A DNA stretch of 64,000 nucleotides from Falsiroseomonas sp050563525. Its GTDB lineage: Bacteria > Pseudomonadota > Alphaproteobacteria > Acetobacterales > Acetobacteraceae. Both the position numbers and the translations under genes were made by a program. This document shows, in pieces, positions 63,784 to 64,000 of the stretch. The stretch spans positions 186,001-250,000 of the forward strand of contig NZ_JBNXUN010000001.1 in the NCBI RefSeq assembly GCF_050563525.1. Reading direction: 5' to 3'. Numbering within the stretch: the first letter of the stretch is position 1; each line of letters opens with the position of its first letter. A model generated the notes under the pieces. It was given only the letters and a program-made list of their open reading frames with translations. It was not told the DNA's origin and did no database searches.

Positions 63784-64000
63784 TCAGCCAGTCGGGAAGC
63801 CAATGAAGACGTAACCGACCTGGCGGATGGTGATGATGCAGCGCTCGCCAAGTTCCGGCGCCAGCTTCTGGCGCAGGTGCAGCACCGCGTTGTCCACCGC
63901 GCGGTCGCCCGGCCGCCAGTTGCGCCGGAACACCTGCTGCGTCAGCGCCTCCCGCGTCTGGACCTCGCCGGGCATGGCGGCCAACGCGGCCATCAGGTCG
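63784..64000 (-). CDS. OmpR/PhoB-type response regulator, C-terminal DNA-binding domain (partial)
   Basis: The last 71 or so codons of a gene that continues beyond the right edge. The visible part (DLMAALAAMPGEVQTREALT, then QVFRRNWRPGDRAVDNAVLHLRQKL, ending IRQVGYVFIGFPTG) matches the winged-helix effector domain of OmpR-type regulators: the recognition helix with VDNAVLHLRQKL and the GYxF wing. No receiver domain is in view. It is 36 bases upstream of the xdhA start on the same strand, so it could be co-transcribed with or regulate xdhAB. Confidence 0.85.
   Translation of the reverse strand, partial: DLMAALAAMPGEVQTREALTQQVFRRNWRPGDRAVDNAVLHLRQKLAPELGERCIITIRQVGYVFIGFPTG

Overview
The window is 64 kb of very GC-rich DNA, dense in protein genes with many 1-19 base stop/start overlaps. 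It looks like the chromosome of a soil- or host-associated alphaproteobacterium, probably of the Acetobacteraceae (Roseomonas-like). That placement is an inference from base composition, the three solo Bug/TctC receptors, and the mix of dipeptide-type ABC transporters, TRAP transport and acyl-CoA catabolism. I see no rRNA, tRNA, insertion sequence, phage gene, CRISPR array or origin. Every gap between genes is shorter than 300 bases, the largest being 34984-35274 (or 44577-44966 if the small gene at 44696 is not real).

Layout. (1) Positions 1-11610, minus strand, read as one long operon. In transcription order it holds a DAO-type flavoprotein, a [2Fe-2S] gamma subunit, an FAD/Fe-S alpha subunit, a second DAO flavoprotein, a dipeptide-type ABC ATPase, an SDR, a second gamma, a second alpha, a third DAO flavoprotein, a solute receptor and two permeases. 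This is a duplicated three-component amine/opine/imino-acid dehydrogenase wired into its own uptake system. A second receptor paralogous to the first diverges at 11673 and is followed by a Bug receptor. (2) 14.2-17.7 kb: a GST-like protein, an M20 peptidase homologue that lacks its catalytic Glu pair, MscL, and a BMP-family protein. (3) 17.7-22.5 kb: a Bug receptor, then a plus-strand operon of an arylmalonate-decarboxylase-like racemase-fold protein, a transthyretin-like (HIU hydrolase) protein, a PuuE-type deacetylase, a hydantoin-racemase-like protein and another Bug receptor. It resembles urate/allantoin degradation, but several members have altered active sites.

(4) 22.6-33.2 kb: a MATE exporter and a CoA-thioester catabolic block (acyl-CoA dehydrogenase, SDR, two MaoC hydratases, enoyl-CoA hydratase, Gfo/Idh/MocA oxidoreductase, CoA-transferase), ending in a TRAP transporter with a strong terminator-like hairpin between dctP and dctQM. 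(5) 33.2-37.2 kb: an ABC exporter, a PEP-CTERM/DUF4394 protein behind a near-perfect sigma-54 promoter, an Rrf2 regulator and a YidB-like protein. (6) 38-44.6 kb: a GntR regulator divergent from tcuAB (tricarballylate/citrate oxidation), an FkbM methyltransferase, a GST, and a DUF3141 PHA-synthase-like hydrolase. (7) 44.7-49 kb: a small ORF, a low-GC RTX-like repeat protein, an L-carnitine-dehydrogenase-like enzyme coupled to a BKACE cleavage enzyme, and an unknown glycine-rich protein.

(8) 49-57.6 kb: a complete five-gene dipeptide-type ABC transporter, with the receptor divergent from permeases and ATPases. The receptor gene is followed by a creatininase-like amidohydrolase, a ketopantoate-reductase-like enzyme and an M20 dipeptidase. 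(9) 57.5-64 kb: gluconokinase plus 6-phosphogluconate dehydrogenase, an ETHE1-like MBL-fold protein, xanthine dehydrogenase xdhAB, and the C-terminal part of an OmpR-type response regulator running off the right end.

Overall this is a scavenging and catabolic chromosome region: each catabolic block carries its own uptake receptor. All functions are assigned by reading motifs; no database search was run.
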